A stretch of 64,000 bases of DNA from Bifidobacterium vansinderenii (GTDB lineage: Bacteria > Actinomycetota > Actinomycetes > Actinomycetales > Bifidobacteriaceae). The notes under the pieces are model-generated. The model made no database searches. It was not told the origin of the DNA and was given only the letters and a program-made list of their open reading frames with translations. Positions 36,004 to 44,900 of this stretch are shown piece after piece. The translations under genes and the position numbers were made by a program. Within the stretch, counting starts at the first letter, position 1. Each line of letters opens with the position of its first letter. The stretch is from contig NZ_NEWD01000038.1 of assembly GCF_002234915.1 (NCBI RefSeq), forward strand, positions 124,001-188,000, given 5' to 3'.

Positions 36004-38286
36004 ATGGCGGCGCAGAAGGAAGAATACGGCGCGAAGGATCTGGCGGTTCTCGAAGGACTGGACGCGGTTCGCAAGCGTCCCGGCATGTACATCGGAACCA
36101 CCGATTCCCAGGGCCTTATGCACTGCCTGTGGGAGATCATCGACAACGCGGTGGATGAGGCGCTCGCCGGCTTCTGCACCAGGATCGTCGTGACGCTGCA
36201 CGCCGACGGTTCGATCACGGTGGCGGACAACGGCCGAGGCATTCCCGTCGACAAGGAGCCCAAGACCGGTCTGAGTGGCGTGGAGGTGGTGCTTACCAAG
36301 TTGCACGCCGGCGCGAAGTTCGGTAACTCCTCATACAATGCGGTCGGCGGCCTGCACGGCGTGGGATCCTCCGTGGTCAACGCGCTGAGCTCCAGGCTCG
36401 ACGTGGAGGTGGACCGCAACGGCAAGACCTACCGCATGGAGTTCCGTCAGGGCCATCCCGGCGTGTACACCGACGCGGATCCCGCGCATCCCTCCCCGGA
36501 CTCCCCGTTCAAGAAGACCCGTAAGCGTTCCCCCACGGAATTGCGTGAGGTCGGCACGGTGGAGGCGAACGTCACCGGTACCCGCATCCGTTACTGGGCG
36601 GATCCTGAGATCTTCAACAGCACGGCCAAGTTCAGCTACGATCAGCTGATCGACCGTGTGCGACAGACCAGTTTCCTGGTGCCGGGCCTGTCGATCACCG
36701 TGGTCGACGAGAACGTGCCCGAAACGGGCGACGAATCCATCGACGATCTTCGTGAAACGGACGAGATGATGCTTCCGGACCGGGAGCAGAGCACGGAGGC
36801 TGCCGTCGCCGAGCAGTCAGAGGCCGATCAGCCCGCAGACGAGGCGTCTTCCGAGGACGGCATTCCCGCCGCGGCGACTGTTGCGGAACGCGCCGGACAT
36901 GCCCGTGTGGAGGAGTTCTGCCACACCGGCGGCGTGGTGGATTACGTTGACTTCCTGTCCAAGGGCGAGCCGGTGTGCGGCATCTGGCACATCTCCGGCG
37001 AAGGCACCTACGAGGAGGAGACCCAGGTGGTGGGTCCCGGCGGTGACCTGCACGCCCAGATGGTGGAACGCACCTGCGGCGTGGACATCGCCCTGCGTTG
37101 GACCAACAACTACGACACCACGATCCGCAGCTTCGTCAACGTGGTGGAGACGCCCGGCGGCGGCATGCACGTGGACGGCTTCCTCAACGCGGTAACCCGC
37201 CAGGTTCGCAAGACTGTGGAGGCCAACGCACGCCGTCTCAAGGTGAACCTCAAGGATTCCGGCACCAAGATCGAGCGCGACGACGTGACCACCGGACTCG
37301 TGGCCGTGGTCACCGTGCGCATCGCCGAACCACAGTTCCAGGGACAGACCAAGGATGTGCTCGGCACGGCACAGGTCAAGCCGATCGTCACCCGTCTCAC
37401 CGACAAGCAGTTCGGCGAGATGATCACCGGCTCCAAGCGGGGATACAAGGAGCCATCCTCCCGTGTGCTGGAGAAGATCGTCGGCGAAATGCACGCCCGT
37501 ATCCAGGCACGCAAGACCAAGGAGGTCACGCGGCGCAAGAACGCCCTCGAATCCGCATCCATGCCGTCCAAGCTGTCCGACTGCCAGCCCGGCAACGACG
37601 ACATCGCCGAACTGTTCATCGTGGAGGGTGACTCCGCGCTCGGCACCGCCAAGGCCGCCCGCAATTCCGGTTTTCAGGCGCTGCTGCCCATCCGCGGCAA
37701 GATCCTCAACGTGCAGAAGGCGTCGGTGTCCCAGATGCTGGCCAACAAGGAATGCGGTGCGATCATTCAGGTGGTCGGCGCCGGTTCGGGCGCCACGTTC
37801 GACATCTCCCAAGCTCGGTACAACAAGGTCATCATGATGACCGATGCCGATGTGGACGGCGCGCATATCCGCATCCTGCTGCTCACCCTGTTCTACCGGT
37901 ACATGCGTCCGCTCATCGAGGCCGGTCACGTGTACGCCGCCGTGCCGCCGCTGCATCGCATCGCGTTGACAGGCAAGCGCAAGGGCGAATACATCTACAC
38001 GTATTCCGACGACGAACTGGCCTCCAGAGTAGCGCAGCTCAGGCGGGATCGCATCGGCTTCGACGAGGACATCCAGCGTTACAAGGGTCTGGGCGAGATG
38101 GACGCCGACCAGCTGGCCGACACCACCATGGACCCGCGCACGCGCATGCTGCGTCGCATCCGCATGGAGGACGCCGCCCAGGCCGCGGACATCTTCGATC
38201 TGCTCATGGGCGGCGAGGTGCCTCCGCGCAAGAAGTTCATCGTGGACAACGCCGACGACTTCGACAGGTCCAACATCGACGCCTGA
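36004..38286 (+). CDS. parE: Type IIA topoisomerase B subunit (topoisomerase IV ParE, GyrB-like)
   Basis: This 760-residue ATPase subunit pairs with the A subunit at 46663. The GHKL site is intact (EIIDNAVDEA with Asn48, DNGRGIPVD, and GLHGVGSSVVNALS). The TOPRIM domain has EGDSALGTAK and MTDADVDGAHIR. Residues about 238-302 hold an acidic, Ala/Glu-rich insert in the transducer domain. I call ParE from synteny with Streptomyces and because a canonical gyrBA pair would be near oriC. GAAGGAGG precedes the ATG. Confidence 0.88.
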   Translation: MAAQKEEYGAKDLAVLEGLDAVRKRPGMYIGTTDSQGLMHCLWEIIDNAVDEALAGFCTRIVVTLHADGSITVADNGRGIPVDKEPKTGLSGVEVVLTKLHAGAKFGNSSYNAVGGLHGVGSSVVNALSSRLDVEVDRNGKTYRMEFRQGHPGVYTDADPAHPSPDSPFKKTRKRSPTELREVGTVEANVTGTRIRYWADPEIFNSTAKFSYDQLIDRVRQTSFLVPGLSITVVDENVPETGDESIDDLRETDEMMLPDREQSTEAAVAEQSEADQPADEASSEDGIPAAATVAERAGHARVEEFCHTGGVVDYVDFLSKGEPVCGIWHISGEGTYEEETQVVGPGGDLHAQMVERTCGVDIALRWTNNYDTTIRSFVNVVETPGGGMHVDGFLNAVTRQVRKTVEANARRLKVNLKDSGTKIERDDVTTGLVAVVTVRIAEPQFQGQTKDVLGTAQVKPIVTRLTDKQFGEMITGSKRGYKEPSSRVLEKIVGEMHARIQARKTKEVTRRKNALESASMPSKLSDCQPGNDDIAELFIVEGDSALGTAKAARNSGFQALLPIRGKILNVQKASVSQMLANKECGAIIQVVGAGSGATFDISQARYNKVIMMTDADVDGAHIRILLLTLFYRYMRPLIEAGHVYAAVPPLHRIALTGKRKGEYIYTYSDDELASRVAQLRRDRIGFDEDIQRYKGLGEMDADQLADTTMDPRTRMLRRIRMEDAAQAADIFDLLMGGEVPPRKKFIVDNADDFDRSNIDA

Positions 38287-38307
38287 CGATTCGCGGCCAT
38301 GTCTTCG

Positions 38308-38381
38308 CCGGCCGATGCGCCATGCAAAAATGTGGATAACTTTCGAGTTGCTCCACTTATCCACATTTTCGCATCGGCCGG
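38308..38381. repeat. Long hairpin carrying two inverted DnaA boxes
   Basis: The outer arms CCGGCCGATGCG (38308-38319) and CGCATCGGCCGG (38370-38381) pair perfectly, and so do the inner 13-base arms (38327-38339 with 38357-38369). The inner arms contain TGTGGATAA and TTATCCACA, perfect DnaA boxes in opposite orientation. A 7-base bulge and a 17-nt loop interrupt the stem. It lies 21 bases after parE and could also end its transcript. Confidence 0.85.
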
Positions 38382-38473
38382 TGGCGGACGATTCGCCCGC
38401 GTGCCATAGTGTGCCTTGCACAGGCCTTCCGGAAGGTCCGGCAGGGGACAATGGTGCGCAAAGAAGGGTGATC

Positions 38474-39787
38474 ATGTCCACGAATTTCAACATGGATACC
38501 ACGGGCTTTCTGCAGACGATCAACAAGCTCGAGCGACGGTTCGACGAACTGACCTCGCGCGAATCGCAGCGCAGGGTATATGAGAACGACGGCGTCAACC
38601 CCGAACCGCTCGACCACCGCCTGTACGTGCTGGCGCACGAGGTATTCACCAATACGGGATGGTCCATGGACCTGTTCTCGGCGGCCGCATGCTTCGACGT
38701 GACGCTGATGGATGAATGCCGCCGGTTCCTGCAGGGATCCGCATCGGTGGTGCGTCGGTACGGACTGCCGGTATGGCTGTACGATCTGATGAACGCGTCC
38801 ACGCTCGCGGCCTACACGGGGGAACCGTCCGATCGCATGCCGAAATGCATCCGCATCCTTACACCGCGTGAGCTCGCCATCCGAGGCATGGCAAAAGGCC
38901 GAAAGCGCTATGGCTCCAAGAAACAGCGCAAAGAGGACGTCTGGCAGTTCGTCCGCGAGACCCATCGGCTCGGCGCGTTCACCATGCTCAAATGGGGTGA
39001 GCGCGAACCGAGGAGCCTGTCCATCGCCCGTATGATGCTCACCGATCCCGGCATCGGCATGAGCATGCTGCGTGACGACGCCGGCGTGGACGGCATGGGC
39101 GCGGTTCCCGACTACCGGTACCGTCGCGTGGTCGCCTACGAGGAGGATCTGATGGACCAGGTCGGGCGTTGGGATGACGATCACCGGAATGGCGCGGAGA
39201 CGGTGGACGGGAACGATGATCACGGATTCACCGCTGTCGGTGCGCGATATCTGCGTGACGGCGAACGGTTGGTCGAAGCATACGAACATCTGTGGAACAA
39301 GGAGACCCCGCGCTCGCGGGACGTGCTGCTGTCTGCCGGCAACCGCGACGACAATCGCCGGGACATGCCGCTGTGGCAGAATCCGGTGATGCTGCGCAAC
39401 CTTGCCATTTCGCTGCTGGGATCCGCATTGGCTTCCGACCTGATCGTGGGATTCGAGGATCGTGATCGCAGGATGTTCGACCGCGGTGTGGAGCAGCTGC
39501 GTGAGGCGATGACGATCGTGAAGGAAGACGGCTTTGCCATGATGCCGAAACTGCTGATCGACCGCTATGACCCTGGTGTGGAGTCGCTGCTGTACTGCAG
39601 CGAGGAGGAGTCCGAATCGAGGCAGCGTCTGTTCCGTGATCTGTGCGAGGGACTGGCCTGCGTGGTCCTGCACCGGGTGTCCGACGATGCTCGGTCCCGG
39701 CGGATGGCGATCGCGCTGATCGAATGCGAGACGGGAGCGTACGAGGAACTGGTGAGTGATTGCGATGAAGCCGCTTGTCAAAAGTAG
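38474..39787 (+). CDS. Uncharacterised protein
   Basis: I do not recognise this 437-residue protein. It appears soluble, with no signal peptide or membrane helix. It is rich in Arg, Asp and Met, with a coiled N-terminal segment (INKLERRFDELTSRESQRRV), a basic loop near residues 137-157 (GMAKGRKRYGSKKQRKEDVW), and a mainly helical C-terminal half. AAGAAGGG precedes ATG 38474. Codon use and composition match its neighbours, so recent transfer is unlikely. It sits between parE and rbsK, right behind the DnaA-box hairpin. Confidence 0.75.
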   Translation: MSTNFNMDTTGFLQTINKLERRFDELTSRESQRRVYENDGVNPEPLDHRLYVLAHEVFTNTGWSMDLFSAAACFDVTLMDECRRFLQGSASVVRRYGLPVWLYDLMNASTLAAYTGEPSDRMPKCIRILTPRELAIRGMAKGRKRYGSKKQRKEDVWQFVRETHRLGAFTMLKWGEREPRSLSIARMMLTDPGIGMSMLRDDAGVDGMGAVPDYRYRRVVAYEEDLMDQVGRWDDDHRNGAETVDGNDDHGFTAVGARYLRDGERLVEAYEHLWNKETPRSRDVLLSAGNRDDNRRDMPLWQNPVMLRNLAISLLGSALASDLIVGFEDRDRRMFDRGVEQLREAMTIVKEDGFAMMPKLLIDRYDPGVESLLYCSEEESESRQRLFRDLCEGLACVVLHRVSDDARSRRMAIALIECETGAYEELVSDCDEAACQK

Positions 39788-39800
39788 TTTAACGTTTTAC
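39787..39800 (+). promoter_or_regulatory. Candidate LacI-family operator before rbsK
   Basis: GTTTAACGTTTTAC is centred on the palindrome AACGTT, the kind of CG-centred site LacI-family proteins bind. It lies about 100 bases before rbsK and overlaps the preceding stop codon. The LacI gene two positions downstream is the natural candidate regulator. Confidence 0.45.
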
Positions 39801-39901
39801 CATATGAGAGGACAGTCTTTTTGCGAAGACGGTCAACCGACGTTGCAATGAAGACGAATGCGCCGAGAGCATGACCTCGGCCTCAACGAAGGAGTTGTCA
39901 T

Positions 39902-40891
39902 ATGACTGGAACGATCGATCGGGCCGAAGTGTTCTCTCTGCTCGAATCCTTTGCCTCGGCGGATGCGGGCATCGCCGTGGTGGGCTCGATGAACGCCGAC
40001 TACACCGTGACCACCGAGCGTCTTCCCCAGCCGGGCGAGACGGTGAACGCCGGACCGCTGCGGGTGCTGCCCGGCGGCAAATCAGGCAATCAGGCCGCGT
40101 CCGCGGCGAAGATCGGCGCCAAGGTGCGACTGCTCGGCGCCGTTGGACAGGACTCCAATGCCGAGTTCCTGCTCGGCGAGCTGAGGAAGGCCGGCGTTGA
40201 CGTGTCCGACGTGCTGCATGTTCCCGGTCCCAGTGGCACCACCGTCATCACCGTGGACTCGCACGGCGAGAACACGATCGTCTACTCGCCGGGATCCAAC
40301 GCGCAGGTGGACGTCGACTACATCCGCGACCACGCCTCCGTCATCACCAATGCCGCTGTGCTGGGATTGTGCCTGGAAAGCCCCCTGCCGGCGGTGATCG
40401 AAAGCGCGAAGATCGCTCACGAGGCCGGTGTCAAGGTGCTGGTCAACGACTCCCCGTTCATCCCGAAGCTGCCTGCCGAGCTGATCGCCAACTCCGACAT
40501 CCTGCTGGTCAACGAGCATGAGATGAGCCAGCTGCTGGGTCTGAGCGAGCCGGAGGACGGGGACTGGGACGGCGTCGATTGGACCGCGATCGCCTCGACG
40601 CTGCACGATTTCGGATACGAACAGGCCGTGATCACGCTCGGCGGTGACGGCAGCGTGGTCGTCGACGGCGATCAGGTGGAACGCATCAGCCCGGTACGCG
40701 TGGACGCCGTTGACACCACGGGCTGTGGCGATTCGTTCATGGGCACCATTCTGGCCGGTCTGGCCGCGGGCCTGACCTTGGGACGTGCGGCGCAGGTCGC
40801 GTCCTATGTGTCTGCCTATGCGGCCACCGGCGCCGGCGCACAGGCCTCCTACGGCGACGTGCGTCAGATTCGCGAGCTGTTCGGCGCCTGA
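39902..40891 (+). CDS. rbsK: Ribokinase (PfkB family)
   Basis: This 329-residue kinase phosphorylates ribose to ribose-5-phosphate. It has VVGSMNADYT and LPGGKSGNQAASAAKIGAKV near the N-terminus, a CGDSF catalytic base motif (DTTGCGDSFMGTILAGLA), and LITLGGDGSVV-like nucleotide-binding residues. An N-terminal extension of about 20 residues precedes the domain. AAGGAG lies upstream. It is three bases before the LacI gene, so the two are co-transcribed. It could use the ribose released by the nucleoside hydrolase. Confidence 0.93.
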   Translation: MTGTIDRAEVFSLLESFASADAGIAVVGSMNADYTVTTERLPQPGETVNAGPLRVLPGGKSGNQAASAAKIGAKVRLLGAVGQDSNAEFLLGELRKAGVDVSDVLHVPGPSGTTVITVDSHGENTIVYSPGSNAQVDVDYIRDHASVITNAAVLGLCLESPLPAVIESAKIAHEAGVKVLVNDSPFIPKLPAELIANSDILLVNEHEMSQLLGLSEPEDGDWDGVDWTAIASTLHDFGYEQAVITLGGDGSVVVDGDQVERISPVRVDAVDTTGCGDSFMGTILAGLAAGLTLGRAAQVASYVSAYAATGAGAQASYGDVRQIRELFGA

Positions 40892-40894
40892 CCG

Positions 40895-41911
40895 ATGAGC
40901 AAACGAACGACGATCCGAGACGTCGCGGCTGCGGCGGGGGTGTCGGTCACGGCGGTATCGCTGGTGCTCAACAACCGCCCGTCGCGCGTCTCCGAGGAAC
41001 GCCGCAGAATCATCCTTGACGCGGCCGAGCGCCTACACTACGTGCCCAATCAGGTGGCGCGCACTCTGGTCACCCAACGGTCCATGCTGCTGGCCCTCAT
41101 CATGCCGGATGTTCAGAATCTGTTCTTCGCCGCGCTGGCGAAACGGATCGAAGACGAATGCCGGCAGGCCGGATACTCGCTGATCATCGCCAACACATCC
41201 GATTCCCGAATGGCGGAATCGGAGATTATCCGGCGGCTCTCCGCGCGAGGCGTCGACGGCATGTTCCTCATCGCGGCCGGGGAGTCCTGCGCGAACGTCG
41301 ACGCCCTGCGATCGGACGTATCCGAATGCCGATGCCCGGTATTGTTCGTGGATCGCCTGATCGATCTCGACTGGTGCGATGGCGTGGGCATCGACAACCG
41401 GGCCGGGGGGCGAATGGCCGCACAGTTCCTGTTGGAATGCGGTCATCGACGTATCGCCTGCGTGTCCGGCGACACTCGCATCGGCAATGCCTACGAGCGC
41501 CGTGACGGCTTCCTGGAGGCGTTGCGCAACGCCATAGCAGAGGATCCCGTGGCCGTGGTGGAGGGCGACTACCGATTCGAGGGCGGCTATGACGCCGCTG
41601 ACGCCGTGCTGGAATCAGGCGCCACTGCGGTGTTCTGCTGCAACGATCTGATGGCCATGGGACTGATGCAGCGCATGCACGAGCGTGGCCTTGCCGTTCC
41701 CGCCGATCTTTCGGTGATCGGTTACGACGGCATCGCCGAACGGTTCGGATTCGGCAATCCGCTGACCACGATCGGACAGAAGATCGGATGGCTCGCCCAT
41801 GAATCGGCGATGATCATGCTCGATCGCATCGATCATTCCGGTTCGGACGATTTCCGTCACGTCACGCTGCCGCCGGAACTGATCCGTCGCGGAACCGTAC
41901 GGATCATCTGA
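40895..41911 (+). CDS. LacI-family transcriptional regulator (RbsR-like)
   Basis: This 338-residue repressor has the LacI helix-turn-helix (TTIRDVAAAAGVSVTAVSLV), the hinge helix ending in LVTQRS, and a periplasmic-binding-protein-like effector domain ending in VIGYDGI and the LTTIGQ segment. Genomic linkage makes ribose the likely effector and the rbsK promoter its likely target, including autoregulation. The ATG is three bases after the rbsK stop, so coupling is probable. The effector is inferred. Confidence 0.9.
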   Translation: MSKRTTIRDVAAAAGVSVTAVSLVLNNRPSRVSEERRRIILDAAERLHYVPNQVARTLVTQRSMLLALIMPDVQNLFFAALAKRIEDECRQAGYSLIIANTSDSRMAESEIIRRLSARGVDGMFLIAAGESCANVDALRSDVSECRCPVLFVDRLIDLDWCDGVGIDNRAGGRMAAQFLLECGHRRIACVSGDTRIGNAYERRDGFLEALRNAIAEDPVAVVEGDYRFEGGYDAADAVLESGATAVFCCNDLMAMGLMQRMHERGLAVPADLSVIGYDGIAERFGFGNPLTTIGQKIGWLAHESAMIMLDRIDHSGSDDFRHVTLPPELIRRGTVRII

Positions 41912-41969
41912 GTGCACGCCGTCCGTTGCCCGCCGGCGCATGTCGGCGCGGAAGGCAAAAATCGGAGGC

Positions 41970-44900
41970 ATGAACGACCCCACATGTCCGGACTGGCTCA
42001 CCCCTGAGACACGGGACTGGTTCACTCATGCCTTTGGCTCGCCGACCGTCGTGCAGCAACAGGCATGGAATGCCATCCACTCCGGTGACAACGTGCTGGT
42101 CACCGCGCCGACGGGATCGGGAAAGACCCTTGCCGCGTTTCTCTCCGCCATCGACACGTTGATTCGGCAGGAGAGCGAACCGGGAAACGCCGCGGTCGGT
42201 GCCTCATCGTCGGCCGCGTCACGCCGCGGCGTACGCATCCTCTACATCTCACCACTCAAGGCACTGGGCGCCGACGTGGCCAAGAACCTCCGCCGTCCAT
42301 TGGACGGTATTGCCGAACGTTTCGAACAGGCGCATGGTCGCGCGCCGCGGATCACCGTGGGCATGCGCAGCGGCGACTCCACCCCCAAGGAACGGCGAGC
42401 CATCGCATCCCATCCGCCTGACATCCTCGTCACCACGCCGGAATCCCTGTACCTGCTGCTCACCTCGAAGGCCAGACGCATCCTCACCACCGTGGACACG
42501 GTGATCGTCGACGAGATCCACGCGCTGGCGGGCACCAAGCGCGGCGTCCACCTGACGCTCAGTCTGGAACGGCTCGTCCTGCTGGCGGGAGAATTCCAGC
42601 GCATCGGACTGAGCGCTACGGTACGACCGCTCGACACGGCGGCTGAATTCCTCGCCGGCGCACGCGACGTGTCCGTCATCGCCCCGCGGGATAGCCCGTC
42701 ATTCGCATTGCGGATCATCAATCCCGCCGACGAGATGCGCGACATCACGGTTCCGTCAATGTCGGGCGACGATGATGATCACGGATCGATATGGCCTAGG
42801 GTCGAACGGTCCATTCTCAACGACATCCTTGCCCACCGCACCACGCTCGTATTCGTCAACTCAAGAGGACTGTGCGAAAAGCTCACGGCCAGACTTAACG
42901 ACCTGTACGCCGAACGAATCCACGGCCTCCAACCGCTGCGCTATCGCAACCGCGACCATTACGATGCCGTGGCGGGATCCAGTACCATGCTGGTGCATGG
43001 CCATGCGCCGGACGACATCATCGCCATGGCCCACCACGGATCCGTCTCCAAGGAACGACGACACCAGGTGGAGGCCGATCTCAAGGCCGGACTCCTCAAA
43101 TGCGTGGTGGCCACCAGCAGCCTCGAGCTCGGCATCGACATGGGAACGGTCGACCTGGTCATCCAAATATCCCCGCCGTTCTCCGTATCCAGCGCACTCC
43201 AGCGTGCGGGACGCGCCGACCACCGGGTCAACGGCATCTCGCACGCATGGTTCTACCCGCTCACCCGAGAGCAGATCCTCATCACCGCAGCCACCGCCGA
43301 GGCCATGCGGGACGGACACATCGAATCGCTGACCATACCCGCCAATCCGTTGGACGTCCTCGCGCAGCAGACCGTGGCTGCGGCCGCCATGGGACAGCTC
43401 GACCACGACGACTGGTACCGGGTCGTCCGTCGGGCCGCCCCATACCGTCATTTGGACGAGAACGCCTACGACGCGACAATCGGCATGATGTCGGGCCAGT
43501 ACAGCGGCGAGGAATTCTCCGTCTTCCGCCCCGCACTCGTCTGGGACCGGCGCACCGGCGCCATCAGCGCCAGACCGGGGGCGCAACGCCTCGCCGTCAC
43601 ATGCGGCGGCACCATCCCCGACAGGGGAACCTACAGCGTGGTCCTCGCCGACGAATCCGCCGGCAGAGGGGCCAAACGCGTCGGCGAACTCGACGAGGAA
43701 ATGGTCTACGAATCCCGCATCGGCGACGTGATCACCCTAGGCACCTCCACCTGGCGCATCCGGGAAATCACTCACGACCGTGTCATCGTCACCCCCGCCC
43801 CTGGGCAGACCGCACGACTGCCGTTCTGGCACGGAGACGGGCCGGGGCGAGACGCCGACAGCGGCGAAACCATAGGACGCGTCACCCGTGAACTGACCGC
43901 CGGGCTCGACCATGACAGCCGATTCGTCGGCCCCATACTCCGTCGACTCCGCAACGATGGACTCGACGAACAGGGAATCGACGAACTCTCCCATCTGCTC
44001 GCCGAACAGCAGGCCGCCACCGGACGCATCCCCGACGACCGCACACTCGTCATCGAGCGATGCCAGGACGAGGACGGCGACTGGCGGGTGATCATCCATT
44101 CGCCATACGGGCGGAGAATCCACGAACCATGGGCCATGGGCATCGATATGCGGCTCAGGGAGCAATACGGATACGAAGGCCAGACCATGGCCGCCGACGA
44201 CGGCATCGTGCTGCGCGTGCCGGACACCAGCGAGGCATTGCCATGGAAAAGCCTGATCGTCTTCGAACCGGACGAGCTTGAGCAAAACGTTCGACGGCAC
44301 ATCGCCGAAACGGCCCTGTTCGCCGCACGATTCCGGGAAAACGCCGCACGATCGCTGTTCATGCCGCGCATGAACCCCACGCGACGCGTGCCCCTATGGC
44401 AGCAGCGGCTGCGAGCCGCACAGCTGCAGACCGCGGCCTCGGCCATACCCGGGTTCCCCCTCATCCTCGAAACCGCGCGCGAATGTCTGCAGGACGTCTA
44501 CGACATGGCCGCGCTCCGTCGCATGATGACCGCGCTCGCGAACGGTCGCATCGCCGTGGCAAGCGCGCAGACCATTACCCCGTCGCCGTTCGCCCGGTCG
44601 CTGCTGTTCGGCTACACCGGCGCCTACATGTACCAGTACGACGTGCCGCAAGCCGAACGTGCCGCCGCCACGCTTGCCTTGGATCCCGAGCTACTCGCGG
44701 GACTGCTGGGCGATGACGGTGCGGAGACGAGTCTGCCGCTTGACGCACAGGTGATCGAACGGACCGAGGCCGAGCTGCAGTGTCTGGCCGATGACCGGCG
44801 CAAACACGGCATGGAAGGAGTCGCCGATCTGCTGCGTCTTCTGGGCCCGCTTTCCGTGAACGACATCGCCGCGAGACTGCGGGACGGACAGTCGGCGGGG

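Noticed and set aside
36004-38286. Calling this subunit GyrB with the partner as GyrA
   Set aside because: Synteny with the sigma factor-sepH region and the lack of an evident GyrA box in the partner favour topoisomerase IV. Biochemical identity cannot be settled from sequence alone.
41940-41969. Earlier ATG for lhr
   Set aside because: It has no Shine-Dalgarno, while the GGAGG-rich stretch lies before ATG 41970. Still possible, because GGAGG is unusually close to that ATG.
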